Source: Catenulispora sp. EB89
Lineage (GTDB): Bacteria > Actinomycetota > Actinomycetes > Streptomycetales > Catenulisporaceae
Assembly: GCF_041261445.1 (NCBI RefSeq)
Contig: NZ_JBGCCU010000005.1
Location: forward strand, 1-64,000
Length of the DNA stretch: 64,000 nt
Direction of reading: 5' to 3'
Part shown: in pieces, positions 15,860 to 24,856 of the stretch
Layout: each line of letters opens with the position of its first letter
Position numbering within the stretch: position 1 is the stretch's first letter
Position numbers and translations under genes: made by a program
Notes under the pieces: model-generated
Told to the model about the DNA's origin: nothing
Database searches by the model: none
What the model saw: only the letters and a program-made list of their open reading frames with translations

Positions 15860-16707
15860 GACAACCGGGTCGCGGTGTAGTTCTTGAACAGGATGTACGT
15901 GTCGATGATGTCCGAGGGCGCGCTCTCGATCGAGCGGTAGATGCCCCACTTGGGCCGCACGTACGACGTGTTCGCGGGGATGACCACGTTCTTCTCGCTG
16001 CCCTTCATGTAGACGGGAGAACTCGGGTCGGTCCCGTCGAGCAGCGCGAAGGTGGCCGCACCCCGCTGGCCGATGGTCAGCGTCCACTGCACCGTGACCC
16101 ACTTGTCCCGCAGCGGTGCGAGGCGGCCGGCGGCGATGTCGGGCGCTCCGGGGGTGCCGTACGCCCTCGCGTTGATCATCTCCGTCCCGCCTGAACCGCG
16201 CGTCAGGTCGAGCGTGCACCAGGGGCCGGCGTCGGGGTCGACGGTCTTGGTCTGGAAGATGTGCGTGAAGCGGCTGGTGCCGTGCAGCGTCGAGGGCATG
16301 TACATGGCGTACTCGATCTGCCAGGTCTGGCCGTTCAGCATCTTGAAGGCCGTGCCGTTCTGCACCATGCCCTTGACCTCGGTGCGCTGGCGGTCGTTGT
16401 TGCCGGTGGTGTCGAGGTCGTCGTGCCAGATGTTCAGCCGGTAGTGGTCGGCGTCCTCGACCAGGACGTACGTGCGGTTCGGGTGCCGGTGGCCCCGGTC
16501 GGCCTCGACGCCCTCGAACGCGTTGAGCTTGTCCACGGCCGGGACCGGATGCCACAGCGGCGTCGCCGCGGGCCGCGATCCGGTGGCCCAGGCGGGTGCT
16601 TCGCCGAGCGCGGCGAGTGCGGCCGGTGCGGCGATCGAGGAGACCGCCAGGGAGCGGATGACTGTGCGCCTGCTCATGATCGTGGGGCGACGGGTGGGGT
16701 CTGTCAT
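15856..16707 (-). CDS. Tat-exported polysaccharide-lyase-like protein (jelly-roll)
   Basis: About 283 aa. The N-terminus carries a twin-arginine signal (MSRRTVIRSLAVSS then an Ala-rich core, cleavage near AWA). The mature part has a concanavalin-like beta-sandwich character with the segment NDRQRTEVKG, a strand ending in WQIEYAMYMP, and YVRPKWGIYRS near the C-terminus. These resemble the substrate-binding strands of the jelly-roll lyases of families PL7, PL20 and heparin lyase I (R-T/S-E-L/V and Y-x-K-x-G-x-Y). The polysaccharide is not predictable. The ATG at 16707 follows GGAAGGAATC. An operator-like palindrome lies 96 bases upstream. Confidence 0.72.
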   Translation of the reverse strand: MTDPTRRPTIMSRRTVIRSLAVSSIAAPAALAALGEAPAWATGSRPAATPLWHPVPAVDKLNAFEGVEADRGHRHPNRTYVLVEDADHYRLNIWHDDLDTTGNNDRQRTEVKGMVQNGTAFKMLNGQTWQIEYAMYMPSTLHGTSRFTHIFQTKTVDPDAGPWCTLDLTRGSGGTEMINARAYGTPGAPDIAAGRLAPLRDKWVTVQWTLTIGQRGAATFALLDGTDPSSPVYMKGSEKNVVIPANTSYVRPKWGIYRSIESAPSDIIDTYILFKNYTATRLS

Positions 16708-16802
16708 GATCACGATTCCTTCCGTCTCAAGGGCGAGGAGAGGCTTCACGGTGGGTTCGCGCGGGCGCGACGTGATGTCTCATACATCTGATATCTCATC
16801 AG

Positions 16803-16821
16803 GTTAGTTAAGTTTCCTAAC
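16803..16821. promoter_or_regulatory. Operator-like palindrome upstream of the lyase-like gene
   Basis: GTTAGTTAAGTTTCCTAAC is an imperfect 19-bp palindrome with seven of nine pairs matched. It sits in an unusually AT-rich promoter and resembles the AGGAAA/TTTCCT operators that I recall for ROK-family repressors of glycan-degrading enzymes such as CsnR. Confidence 0.45.
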
Positions 16822-16853
16822 TCTGTAAATACTCGAATCCGGCCTCTGGGGGA

Positions 16854-16912
16854 ACGCCGAAGGCGCGCCCGGAGCGATCCTGTGGGGATCGTCCGAGCGC
16901 GCCCTCGGCGTG
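16854..16912 (-). terminator. Long hairpin downstream of the propeller-CWB2 gene
   Basis: A long imperfect inverted repeat joins ACGCCGAAGGCGCGCCCGGA with a reverse-complementary segment ending CGCGCCCTCGGCGT. The inner arms GCGATCC and GGATCGT close the stem. It lies 66 bases after the stop of the gene at 16978 and probably ends that transcript. There is no clear T run. Confidence 0.6.
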
Positions 16913-16977
16913 TCAGTGTGCGTCGATTACTCGACGAATCGACTCATCGACTACGAACTCATCGGCTGTGTCATCGA

Positions 16978-19029
16978 CTACGGCAGCGCCGGAGCGTCCC
17001 GGTCGACCGCCGACTCCCAGGCACCGGACCCGAACGCGTTGTTCGCGATCGCGCCGAGCGCGCCGTTGCTCACCACCGAGGTCCCGCCGAACACGACGAG
17101 CCCCTTCAGGTGCGCGCCGCTCACCACCGCGGCCTGCGAACCCGGGGTGCCGGCGGCGTCCGCGAGCAGCAGCGGGCCGCCCTGGTTGCCGATCAGCGCG
17201 CCGCCGGACAGCGCGTCCGGCCAGTTGCCCGCGGTGGCGACGCCGACCATCGAGTAGCGTCCGGCCGCGCCGGAGCCGAACAACGGCGAGGCGGCGACCT
17301 TGGCCGCGGTCTCGTAGCGGTTCGCGCCGGCCAGCGGCGTGACGCCGGTCCAGGACGGGAACGCCGCCGCGACCGCCTTCACCGCCTGGCCGCCGACCGC
17401 GTAGACGCGCTGGACGTGCGGGTCGATCTGCTTCAGGTAGTCCGCGGTCTCCTTCGGCATCGATGTGCCGTCCGTGAGCACCACCACGCCGCCGTTGAGG
17501 GCGTTGGACTCGCCCGGCCCGGTGTAGCGCTCCTGCCCGGCCGCGACACCGGCGGCCAGCGCGTCCGGGTAGTCGACGCCGGTGGCGACCAGCACCGAGC
17601 CGGTCTGGTGCGGGGTCCCGCTGATGTCCTCCGCGATCGCCACGGCGGTCCCGTAGCGGTTGTCGCCGGCGACCCGCTCGACGTTGTAGCCGAGCGCGGT
17701 CAGACGGTTCGCCACCGCCGGGCTCAGCGCCGCGGTCCCGCCGAGGACGAACACCGTCGAGTGCGGCTGCAGAATGCGGGTGAGCTCGCTCTCGACGCCC
17801 TTGTCCAGCGACGCCGTCGGGGTGAGCAGCAGCGGGCCGTTCTCCTGGATGGCCAGCGCGGTACCGCCGAGCGCGTCGGCGAAGGTGTCGCTGCGGGCCA
17901 GGACCGCGGAGGAGGCCTTGCGCCCGCTGCCGTCCTTGTCGTCGTAGGTCCACTTCGACGCCGCGATCGACGTGGCGATCCGGTCGCCGCCGCCGACGCG
18001 GTCGGCGACCGGCCGGGCGCCGAAGTTCGCCGAGCCGTCCACCCAGTCCACGAACTGCACCGGCATGGTGTTCGGCTTGGTGCCGACGATCGTGGCGACC
18101 GTGTGCGGGGCCTGGTTCGGCCGGTCCGGGACGGTCTGGATGGTCGAGGTCCAGGTGTCGTTCCCGGGGCTGGTCTGCACGGAGGACGTGTCCGCGTAGA
18201 CCAGGCTGCCGGACGCGCCGTAGGCGAGTGCCTGCATCGTGTGGGTCGCCGCCAGGCGGACCGTGGGGTGCATGATGTCGTCGCTGTTCACCGGATCGAC
18301 GAACAGCGTGTCGGCCGGCTGGGTGGAGCCGGGCTGGGCCAGTTGGTAGTCCATCGCGTACCGGGTGCCGTCGGGCGAGATCGCCGAGGGCGTGAAGTTG
18401 CTCCCCCCGGTCGGTACGGGCAGCAGGTCGCCGGGGCGGTGGATCGCGTAGCCGCCGTACTGGGCCGGCGAGCGGCCCGAGCAGACGCGGACGAAGTAGA
18501 TGTAGCCGTTGTGCGTGGTCTGCGGCGAGGTGTCCTTGCAGTTGCCCGAGTCGGTGAACGCGACGGTCGGGGTGCCGGAGCCGTCGGCCTTTGTCTGGAA
18601 GATCTGGCCGTTCGCGGAATAGTAGACGAGCTTGCCGTCCGGCGACCAGGCCAGGCTGGTCCGGTAGGTGTCGTCGATCACGCCGACGACCTTGTGCGCG
18701 CCGCTGCCGTCCGCGGCGGACACCCACAGTGCCGACCCGCCGCTGCCGCCGGCCGCGAACGCGGCGTGCGATCCGTCCGGCGAGTACTTGAGGCCGAACA
18801 CGGCCATCGTGCCCGGGTCGTAGCCGCCGCCGCTCGGGGTGATGGCGTGCTGGTCGGAGCCGTCGGCGTTGACGACCGACCAGCCCGGGCCGGTGCCGCC
18901 GAAGGCGATGAACGAGTTCTGATAGGCCGGAGCCGCCTGCGCCGCGGGCTGCGACACGGCCAGCATCCCGCCGACCGCTGCCGCCGCTACTGCGGCCGCG
19001 CCCAGGCGGACGCGCATACGTGAGGTCAT
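16978..19029 (-). CDS. Secreted TolB-like beta-propeller protein with CWB2 repeats (copy 1)
   Basis: A 683-aa secreted protein. Residues 1-32 form a Sec signal (AAAVAAAAVGGMLAVSQPAAQA). Residues 33 to about 335 contain repeated TolB/PD40 blades (YSPDGSHAAFA, WSPDGKLVYYS, ISPDGTRYAMD). The C-terminal 340 residues hold three cell-wall-binding type 2 (CWB2) repeats, recognisable by DRIATSIAASKW, RSDTFADALGGTALA, VFVLGGTAALS, DNRYGTAVAIA and VATGVDYPDALAAGVAA. CWB2 triplets bind secondary wall polymers in Firmicutes S-layer proteins; what they bind in actinobacteria is not established. The neighbouring 19085 gene encodes a same-architecture paralogue, 55 bases upstream on the same strand. Confidence 0.88.
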   Translation of the reverse strand: MTSRMRVRLGAAAVAAAAVGGMLAVSQPAAQAAPAYQNSFIAFGGTGPGWSVVNADGSDQHAITPSGGGYDPGTMAVFGLKYSPDGSHAAFAAGGSGGSALWVSAADGSGAHKVVGVIDDTYRTSLAWSPDGKLVYYSANGQIFQTKADGSGTPTVAFTDSGNCKDTSPQTTHNGYIYFVRVCSGRSPAQYGGYAIHRPGDLLPVPTGGSNFTPSAISPDGTRYAMDYQLAQPGSTQPADTLFVDPVNSDDIMHPTVRLAATHTMQALAYGASGSLVYADTSSVQTSPGNDTWTSTIQTVPDRPNQAPHTVATIVGTKPNTMPVQFVDWVDGSANFGARPVADRVGGGDRIATSIAASKWTYDDKDGSGRKASSAVLARSDTFADALGGTALAIQENGPLLLTPTASLDKGVESELTRILQPHSTVFVLGGTAALSPAVANRLTALGYNVERVAGDNRYGTAVAIAEDISGTPHQTGSVLVATGVDYPDALAAGVAAGQERYTGPGESNALNGGVVVLTDGTSMPKETADYLKQIDPHVQRVYAVGGQAVKAVAAAFPSWTGVTPLAGANRYETAAKVAASPLFGSGAAGRYSMVGVATAGNWPDALSGGALIGNQGGPLLLADAAGTPGSQAAVVSGAHLKGLVVFGGTSVVSNGALGAIANNAFGSGAWESAVDRDAPALP

Positions 19030-19084
19030 TTCTTGCCGATCCCTATAAGCAGACGAGATAAGGAGACGAGAGGAGGATTCAGGA

Positions 19085-21112
19085 CTACTTGAGCGCAGGA
19101 GCCTGGCGGTTCAAGCCCGCGTCCCAGCCGCCCGCACCGAACGCGGTGTTCGCCGTCGCGTTCAGCACCGCGCCGGAGACCACGGACGTGCCGCCGAACA
19201 CCGCGATCCCGCCGAGTCCAGGCGTACCCAGGACACTGGCTTCCTGCGCGGTCAGACCGTTGGGCCCGGCCAGCAGCAGCGGCCCGTGCTGCAGCCCGAT
19301 CAGCGCACCGCCGGACAGCGCGTCCGGCCAGTTCGCAGCCGTCGCGATCCCGACCTCGTGCAGTGTCGGACCGAACATCGAGTGCGTCGCGACCTGGTAG
19401 GCGGTCTGGTAGCGGTCGGCGCCGGCCAGCGGTGTGGTCAGGCCCTTCCACTGCGGGAACGCCTTGGCCACGGCGGCGGTCGCCTGGCCGCCGACGGTGT
19501 AGACGTGCGTCTTGGCCGGGTCGAGCTTGGCCAGGTAGGCCTGGGTCCAGGGCAGCAGGCCGGTGCCGTCGGAGAGCATCACGACGCCCAGGCCGTTCGG
19601 GTCCTGAGCCGCCGCCGCGCCGGCGGCCAGCGCGTCGGGGTAGTCCAGACCGGTCGCGACGAACACCGAGTGCGGGGCGGAAACCGGGACCCGCACGCCG
19701 GCCCGCCAGCTGAAGCCGGTGATCTGGTCGGCGATGGCCTGCGCGGTGCCGTAGCGGTCGTCGGCGTAGGCCTTGCCGTCGCCGGCCACCCGCACCGGCG
19801 TGAAGCCCAGCGCTCCGACCTCGGTGTCGATCTCGGTGCTCAGCGCCCTGGTGCCGCCGAGGATGTAGACGTTCGCACCGCGCGGCAGGATGCGGGTCAG
19901 CTCCGCGCCGACCCGCGGGTCGAGCGCGGTGGTGCCGGTCATGAACAGCGGGCCGTCCTTCTCGGCCGCCAGCGCGTTGCCCGCGAGGGCGTCGGCGAAC
20001 AGGTCCGAGCGGGTGATGACGGCGCTGGCCGCCTGACGGCCGCCGGTGCCGGTGGTGTCGAAGGACCACTGGGAGGCCTTGACCGAGGTGTCGACGCGGT
20101 CGGCACCGCCGATCCGGTCGGCGACGGGGCGGGCCGGGGCGGTGCTCGGGCCGTTCTGCCAGCTGGCCTCGGCGCCGATGGTGGTGTTGGTCGCGATGGG
20201 CACCAGCGGGGAGTCAGCCTTGACGGCGACCTTGTTCAGCACGTTGATCTGCGTCGAGGGACCCATGGGCGCGCTGGGCTTGCTGGTCCAGGTGAGCAGG
20301 CTCGCTCCGTCCGGGGACCAGGTGATCGAGCCGAAGACGTTCGCGGCGCTGATCTGGATCGGGGCGCCGCCGGCGGCCGGGATGATGTTCAGACCGGTGC
20401 CGCTGGGTCCGGCGTTCGAGATGTAGGCGATCCACTTGCCGTCGGGGGAGTAGGCGATGGACGACTGCGGCCGAAAGCCCAGCTGGCGCAGCGAGGTCGC
20501 GCCCGGGTCCAGGGCCACGGGGACCGCGAAGGAGGACCCCGCGCAGACTTCTGCGAACGCGACGAGGCCGTTCGGCGCCACGGTCGGCGAATACGACACG
20601 CAGTTGGTCTGCCCGGGCAGTACGGACAGTCCCGAACCATCGACGTCGACCACGTTGACCTGGCCGGTGTCGTACGGCTGCGTCTTGTCCCCGACGAAGT
20701 AGATCTTCGTGGCGTCGGGGGACCACGCCAGGTTCCGCAGGTGGGCGAACGCGGCGACACGGTGCGCGTTCGCGCCGGACGCGTCGGCGATCCACAGCTC
20801 GGCCCTCGCGCTGGAGTCGGTGGGCGTCGCCCGGAGCACCAGGACGAACGCGACCTTCGTGCCGTCCGGCGAATACTCGACCTGCGACACCACGCCGGCA
20901 TCGGTGTACCCGCCACCTGTTGGGGTCACCGCGTGGGCGTTGGAGCCGTCGGCGTCGGCCTCGGTCCAGCCAGTAGTGCTGTCGACCCAGATGATGTGGC
21001 CGTTGACATGCTGTGCGGCCGCCTGCGCGGCGGTCGACGGCAACGCCATGACCCCGGCGGCTGCGGCGAGCACGCCGACCGAGGCCAGCACGCGGGACTT
21101 GCGTCGAGACAT
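19085..21112 (-). CDS. Secreted TolB-like beta-propeller protein with CWB2 repeats (copy 2)
   Basis: A 675-aa paralogue of the 16978 product with the same layout: signal peptide (about 1-32), PD40 blades (EYSPDGTKVAFVLVL, WSPDATKIYFVG, AYSPDGKWIAYIS, WSPDGASLLTW), then three CWB2 repeats (DRVDTSVKASQW, RSDLFADALAGNALA, VYILGGTRALS, ATGLDYPDALAAGAAA, VGIATAANWPDALSGGALIG). Both open with a pattern of TGW/GPGW, ADGS and GGGY, so they arose by duplication. Their separation is consistent with co-transcription. The ATG at 21112 is 7-8 bases after GGGGGATCC. Likely surface attached; the partner of the propeller is unknown. Confidence 0.88.
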   Translation of the reverse strand: MSRRKSRVLASVGVLAAAAGVMALPSTAAQAAAQHVNGHIIWVDSTTGWTEADADGSNAHAVTPTGGGYTDAGVVSQVEYSPDGTKVAFVLVLRATPTDSSARAELWIADASGANAHRVAAFAHLRNLAWSPDATKIYFVGDKTQPYDTGQVNVVDVDGSGLSVLPGQTNCVSYSPTVAPNGLVAFAEVCAGSSFAVPVALDPGATSLRQLGFRPQSSIAYSPDGKWIAYISNAGPSGTGLNIIPAAGGAPIQISAANVFGSITWSPDGASLLTWTSKPSAPMGPSTQINVLNKVAVKADSPLVPIATNTTIGAEASWQNGPSTAPARPVADRIGGADRVDTSVKASQWSFDTTGTGGRQAASAVITRSDLFADALAGNALAAEKDGPLFMTGTTALDPRVGAELTRILPRGANVYILGGTRALSTEIDTEVGALGFTPVRVAGDGKAYADDRYGTAQAIADQITGFSWRAGVRVPVSAPHSVFVATGLDYPDALAAGAAAAQDPNGLGVVMLSDGTGLLPWTQAYLAKLDPAKTHVYTVGGQATAAVAKAFPQWKGLTTPLAGADRYQTAYQVATHSMFGPTLHEVGIATAANWPDALSGGALIGLQHGPLLLAGPNGLTAQEASVLGTPGLGGIAVFGGTSVVSGAVLNATANTAFGAGGWDAGLNRQAPALK

Positions 21113-21231
21113 GGAGGATCCCCCTGTTGATGGACTTGAGGGGATCTTGGGGCTTGGAGTACCGCGACGGGTCCCGCAACCTGCGTATTCAGGGGACGTA
21201 CAAAGTGTCTATACGCAGGTTGCGATGGGGG

Positions 21232-22962
21232 TCAGTTGATGCAGGGGATCCCGTTCTGCGAATCGGGGCCGTTCCCGGCGATCGTCCCGCCGTTCTCGCC
21301 GTTGCCGGAATCGGTCGTCGTTGCCGAGGACGACGGCGTCGAACTGCCCGACGTCGTGCTCGTCGTGCTCGTCGTGCCCGACGTCCCCGGCGTCGTCGGA
21401 ACCGTCCCGATCGTTCCGGCGGCGATCGCGTCGCCCTTGTCCGTGCCGATGAAGACCTGCACCGCGCCGGCGTTCAGCGAATCGCTGGCGGTCGGGGTCA
21501 CCCCGGCGCCGAGTTGCGCGGCGACGGCCTGGGCGGCTGCCGAGGCGCCGCTTCCGTACAGCACCGTCGTGTGCTGGTGGTAGGGGCGGATGTTGTTGCC
21601 GATCGAGGTGGTCAGGCCGAGGGTGGTCAGGGCCGCGGCCTCCTTGGTGGCCACGTCGTTCACGCCGGAGGCGTTGAACACCATGGCGGTGCCGCTGACG
21701 TGCGGGGGCGGGGTGCTGGTCGCGGTGGAGGTCGGGGCCGGGGTCGGCGAGGTGATTGGCGTTGTGGGGGCCGGGGCGGTGGCGTCGCTGCCGGCGAAGG
21801 CGTTCTTCACGAAGGCCTGGACCGTCGGGATGTCGATGCCGTTGCCGACCTCGTGGTTCTTCCCGATCCACTTCCACTCCGAGTCGGTGACGATCGGGGC
21901 GGTGCGGAAGGAGGTGCTGCTGTCGGACAGGCTGGAGGCGTTGCCTGCGAAGTCCAGCAGGTCCCAGCCGCTGTCGATGATGACGTCCTTCTCGGCGGTG
22001 CCGATCAGGCTGTCCATCTTCGACAGGTCGCTGAGGATGCCCTGGTCCTTGAGCTTCTTCAGCACCGCGGTGATGTAGGCCTGCTGGCGGTGCGTCCGGT
22101 CCAGGTCGCCGTTGGGCAGGTCCTCGCGCTCCCGGACGAAGGACAGCGCCTGCGTCTGGGTCTGGAGGGTGAAGACGCCCGCCGGGAAGTCCGCACCGGA
22201 GTTCGCGTCCTTGGTCGCCCGGTTCAGGCAGACCTGGACCGGGCCGACGTCGCCGGCGACGTCGTAGAACCCCATCAGGTTCACCTCGGCGAAGTGGTCG
22301 ATCGGGATGTTCAGCAGCGTCTCCAGGGTGGCGATCTGCGCCTTGATCCCGGCGGCGTGGCCGATCTTCGCGAGCTGGTGGACGTCGGTGGTGCCGGCGG
22401 CCGAGGCCTTCTGCGTCGCGTAGTAGTAGGCGTTGCCGTAGGCCTCCTTCACCTTCATCGTGCCCATCGAGTTGCCGTCGCCGTCCTGGGCGTCGACCCA
22501 GTCGTCGCGCGGGATCGACACCGCGGTCGGCGTCCCGTTGTTCGCCGGGATGTGCAGGATGATCTCGCTGTTGGCGTTCTCGCCGCCGAGCAGGTCGGAG
22601 GCGGAGCCGGCGTGGAGCTCGTCGTGCACGACGCTGTCCGGCAGCGGGTCGCCGTTCATCGCGTACCGCGAGTCGAGGCCGACCAGCAGGACGTTGACGG
22701 ACTTGTCCAGGCCGGTGTGCTTGGGAGCCGGCGCGCCGTGGGCCAGGTGTACCTGGCTGGTGTCCACGGTCTGCACGCCGCTGTCCAGCTTGTGCACGCC
22801 GTACCAGGCCACGCCCGAGCCGGCCAGGACGGCGGCCCCGGCCAGTGCGAAGACGCTGCGCGCGGCGATGATCGCCGGCGGGGTGCGGCGCACGGCGGTG
22901 CCCGCCTGCGCGGCCTGCCCTGCCTGCCCTGCCTGCCCGGCCTTTTTCTCTGTCTTAGCCAC
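21232..22962 (-). CDS. LytR-CpsA-Psr (LCP) family cell-wall ligase with LytR_C domain
   Basis: A 576-aa type II membrane protein. After a cytoplasmic Ala/Gly/Gln repeat (three AGQ units) there is one membrane helix (SVFALAGAAVLAGSGVAWYGV). The LCP domain, about residues 75-345, contains NVLLVGLDSR, the substrate-site SIPRDDW, VNLMGFYDVAGDVG, and LSFVREREDLPNGDLDRTHRQQAYI. The C-terminal LytR_C domain (about 420-510) starts GTAMVFNASGVNDVA, and a Ser/Thr-rich tail follows. LCP enzymes transfer lipid-linked wall glycopolymers onto peptidoglycan; the adjacent CWB2 proteins might bind such polymers. GTG 22962 overlaps the stop of the upstream gene, implying translational coupling. Confidence 0.9.
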   Translation of the reverse strand: MAKTEKKAGQAGQAGQAAQAGTAVRRTPPAIIAARSVFALAGAAVLAGSGVAWYGVHKLDSGVQTVDTSQVHLAHGAPAPKHTGLDKSVNVLLVGLDSRYAMNGDPLPDSVVHDELHAGSASDLLGGENANSEIILHIPANNGTPTAVSIPRDDWVDAQDGDGNSMGTMKVKEAYGNAYYYATQKASAAGTTDVHQLAKIGHAAGIKAQIATLETLLNIPIDHFAEVNLMGFYDVAGDVGPVQVCLNRATKDANSGADFPAGVFTLQTQTQALSFVREREDLPNGDLDRTHRQQAYITAVLKKLKDQGILSDLSKMDSLIGTAEKDVIIDSGWDLLDFAGNASSLSDSSTSFRTAPIVTDSEWKWIGKNHEVGNGIDIPTVQAFVKNAFAGSDATAPAPTTPITSPTPAPTSTATSTPPPHVSGTAMVFNASGVNDVATKEAAALTTLGLTTSIGNNIRPYHQHTTVLYGSGASAAAQAVAAQLGAGVTPTASDSLNAGAVQVFIGTDKGDAIAAGTIGTVPTTPGTSGTTSTTSTTSGSSTPSSSATTTDSGNGENGGTIAGNGPDSQNGIPCIN

Positions 22963-23368
22963 GGTGCGCCCCAGCCGACTTCGGCTCCACACCCCGACCG
23001 ACGGCGGCCTTCAGCAACGCCACGACGAGCACCGCCCCCAGCGCCACCAGCGTGATGACGAAAGCATGGTGCAGCGCACTCACGGTGTCCGTGCCCATCT
23101 TCGTGCGGTTGGTCCCGCTCGGCTCGGACAGCAGCATCCCCAGCACCGCGGAGGGCACCACGATCATCGGCTGGGCCGGCAGCAGCCACCACAGCCCGCG
23201 GCGGGTCGCCAGCAGCGTCGCCGCGCACGCGCCGAGGACGGCGCCGGCCTGGAACACCGGACCGTCGCCGTTGCCGCGCATCCCGGCCGCGATGCCTGCC
23301 GCGACCGGGATGCCCACGGCGAGCAGGGCTGTCAGCCCTGCCCGCGCGCGTTCGTCGAGCCCCGCCAT
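22955..23368 (-). CDS. Small membrane protein, DUF6542-like
   Basis: A 137-aa protein with four predicted membrane helices (LTALLAVGIPVAAGIAAG; FQAGAVLGACAATLLA; LLPAQPMIVVPSAVLGMLL; FVITLVALGAVLVVALLKAAV). The arrangement, with an Arg-rich N-terminus and LLPAQP in the third helix, resembles the actinobacterial DUF6542 family as I remember it. The stop overlaps the LCP gene start, so the two are translated together and this protein may assist the LCP enzyme. ATG 23368 follows GGGGGTCAGGAC. Confidence 0.7.
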   Translation of the reverse strand: MAGLDERARAGLTALLAVGIPVAAGIAAGMRGNGDGPVFQAGAVLGACAATLLATRRGLWWLLPAQPMIVVPSAVLGMLLSEPSGTNRTKMGTDTVSALHHAFVITLVALGAVLVVALLKAAVGRGVEPKSAGAHRG

Positions 23369-23467
23369 GTCCTGACCCCCATCTGCGCTGTGCTTTCTCC
23401 CCAAGTGGGGGACGCATGGATGTTCGGGGCGGTTCCCTGTCGTGACAAATTTGTGACGGCCGTGCGC

Positions 23468-24406
23468 TCAGGAGATCGTGAGCACCGCGTTGCCCCGCAC
23501 CCGGCGCTCGTAGACGTCGGCGATGGCCTGCGCGGTCTCGGCCCAGTCGGCGACCCGCCCGATCTCGGGGTGCAGACGGCCCGCGCCGACCAGGCGGACC
23601 AGGGTGGCGATGTCCTGGCCGTCGGTGAACAGCGAGATCCAGTGTGGGAAGTGCTTGATGGTCAGCGGGGTCGCGGCCATCAGGCTGAAGAAGTCCAGGG
23701 TCGGCGCTTTCAGACCGGCCTGGCCGTACCAGAGCACCGTGGCGCCGGGCGCGGCCTTGCCGACGGCGTCGGCGAACTCCTGGCCGCCGATGGATTCGAA
23801 GACCAGGTCGTAGCGGCCTTCGGCGTCGGCGGCACGCTGCACGACCGCTGCGGCGCCGAGTTCGCGCAGCCGGACCGCCCGGGCGTCGTTCGACGTCACG
23901 GCGACGATCTCGGCCCCCGCGCCGGCCAGCAGCTCGGTCAGGAAGAAGCCGACGCCGCCGGCCGCGGCGGTGACCAGCGCGCGATGCCCCACGACGTCGC
24001 CGGCGGCCCGGACCAGCCGCAGCGCCGTGAGCCCGGCGAGCGGGAGCGCGGCCGCGGCCGTGGTGGAGACGTCGTCGGGCAGCTCGGCGAGTTTGCCGGT
24101 CGGGACCGCGACCCGCTCGGCCCAGCCGGTGCCCTCCGGGTGGCCGGCGACGCGGGTGCCGACGGCCGGACCGGAACCGTCGGCGGCGGCGCGGACCACC
24201 ACGCCGGCGACGTCCTGGCCGGGACGCCAGCCCTTGTCCGCGGGGCGGCCGTAGCCGCCGGTCAGGAACAGGGCCTCGCCGCGGTTGACGGAGAAGGCTT
24301 CGACCGCGACCACGGCTTCGTCGGCCTGCGGCGCGGGCTCGGGGACGTCGGCGATTTCCAGGGAGTCGGCCAGCACGTTCAGGCCGGTGGCGATGACAGC
24401 TTTCAT
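23468..24406 (-). CDS. Zinc-independent quinone oxidoreductase / MDR family
   Basis: A 312-aa medium-chain reductase. The N-terminal GroES-like domain contains EAFSVNRGEALFLTGGYG and GQDVAGVVV, and the Rossmann part has ALVTAAAGGVGFFLTELLAGAGAEIVAVTSN (AxxGGVG). The structural zinc cysteines of alcohol dehydrogenases are missing, which places it with NADPH:quinone reductases. It is divergent from an HxlR regulator at 24473, which is the usual arrangement for HxlR-controlled stress reductases. Confidence 0.9.
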   Translation of the reverse strand: MKAVIATGLNVLADSLEIADVPEPAPQADEAVVAVEAFSVNRGEALFLTGGYGRPADKGWRPGQDVAGVVVRAAADGSGPAVGTRVAGHPEGTGWAERVAVPTGKLAELPDDVSTTAAAALPLAGLTALRLVRAAGDVVGHRALVTAAAGGVGFFLTELLAGAGAEIVAVTSNDARAVRLRELGAAAVVQRAADAEGRYDLVFESIGGQEFADAVGKAAPGATVLWYGQAGLKAPTLDFFSLMAATPLTIKHFPHWISLFTDGQDIATLVRLVGAGRLHPEIGRVADWAETAQAIADVYERRVRGNAVLTIS

Positions 24407-24472
24407 GTCCTCGACGGTAGGCAGCCAACTCTCTCATTGAAAGAAGGCACTCGTCGGTTGTATAGGTACCTG

Positions 24473-24856
24473 GTGGAAACCATCGAGGTAAAGACCTGGA
24501 ACGTCTTCGAAAGCAACTGTCCTTCCCGGCAGATCTTCGAGCGGATCTCGGACCGCTGGACCGGCATCGTCCTGATGGCGCTGGAGGACGGGACGCTGCG
24601 CTTCTCGGAGCTGAAACGGAAGGTCGAGGGCGTCAGCCAGAAGATGCTGACCCAGACCCTGCGGGCCCTGGAGCGCGACGGACTGGTCAGCCGCGAGGTC
24701 TTCCCGACCGTGCCGGTGACCGTCGAGTACACGCTGACCCGGCTCGGAACCAGCCTGCTGGCCACGGTGCAGCAGGTGCGGGCCTGGGCCTACGCCAACA
24801 TCGAGGAGATCGACGCGGCGCGCGGCGAGTACGACCGGCGCGCGCTCAGTTCCTGA
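24473..24856 (+). CDS. HxlR-family transcriptional regulator
   Basis: About 127 aa, a winged-helix HxlR (DUF24) protein: CPSRQIFERISDRWTGIVLMALEDGTLRFSELKRKVEGVSQKMLTQTLRALERDGLVSREV, followed by VPVTVEYTLTRLGTSLL. The Cys near the N-terminus (ESNCPSR) matches the position of the redox-sensing Cys in YodB/HxlR-type repressors of quinone or aldehyde stress. It is divergent from the quinone reductase at 23468. The start is a GTG; TTG 24458 is an alternative. It converges with the MarR gene and overlaps it by 11 bases. Confidence 0.9.
   Translation: METIEVKTWNVFESNCPSRQIFERISDRWTGIVLMALEDGTLRFSELKRKVEGVSQKMLTQTLRALERDGLVSREVFPTVPVTVEYTLTRLGTSLLATVQQVRAWAYANIEEIDAARGEYDRRALSS

Noticed and set aside
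9537-16707. Biosynthetic gene cluster
   Set aside because: Two methyltransferases, an SDR, an exporter and regulators are present but no core enzyme (PKS, NRPS, terpene or RiPP) is seen.
22460-24472. Upstream part of the 798-codon frame that ends as the HxlR gene
   Set aside because: It crosses the LCP and oxidoreductase genes antisense. Only the final 127 codons form a recognised protein.
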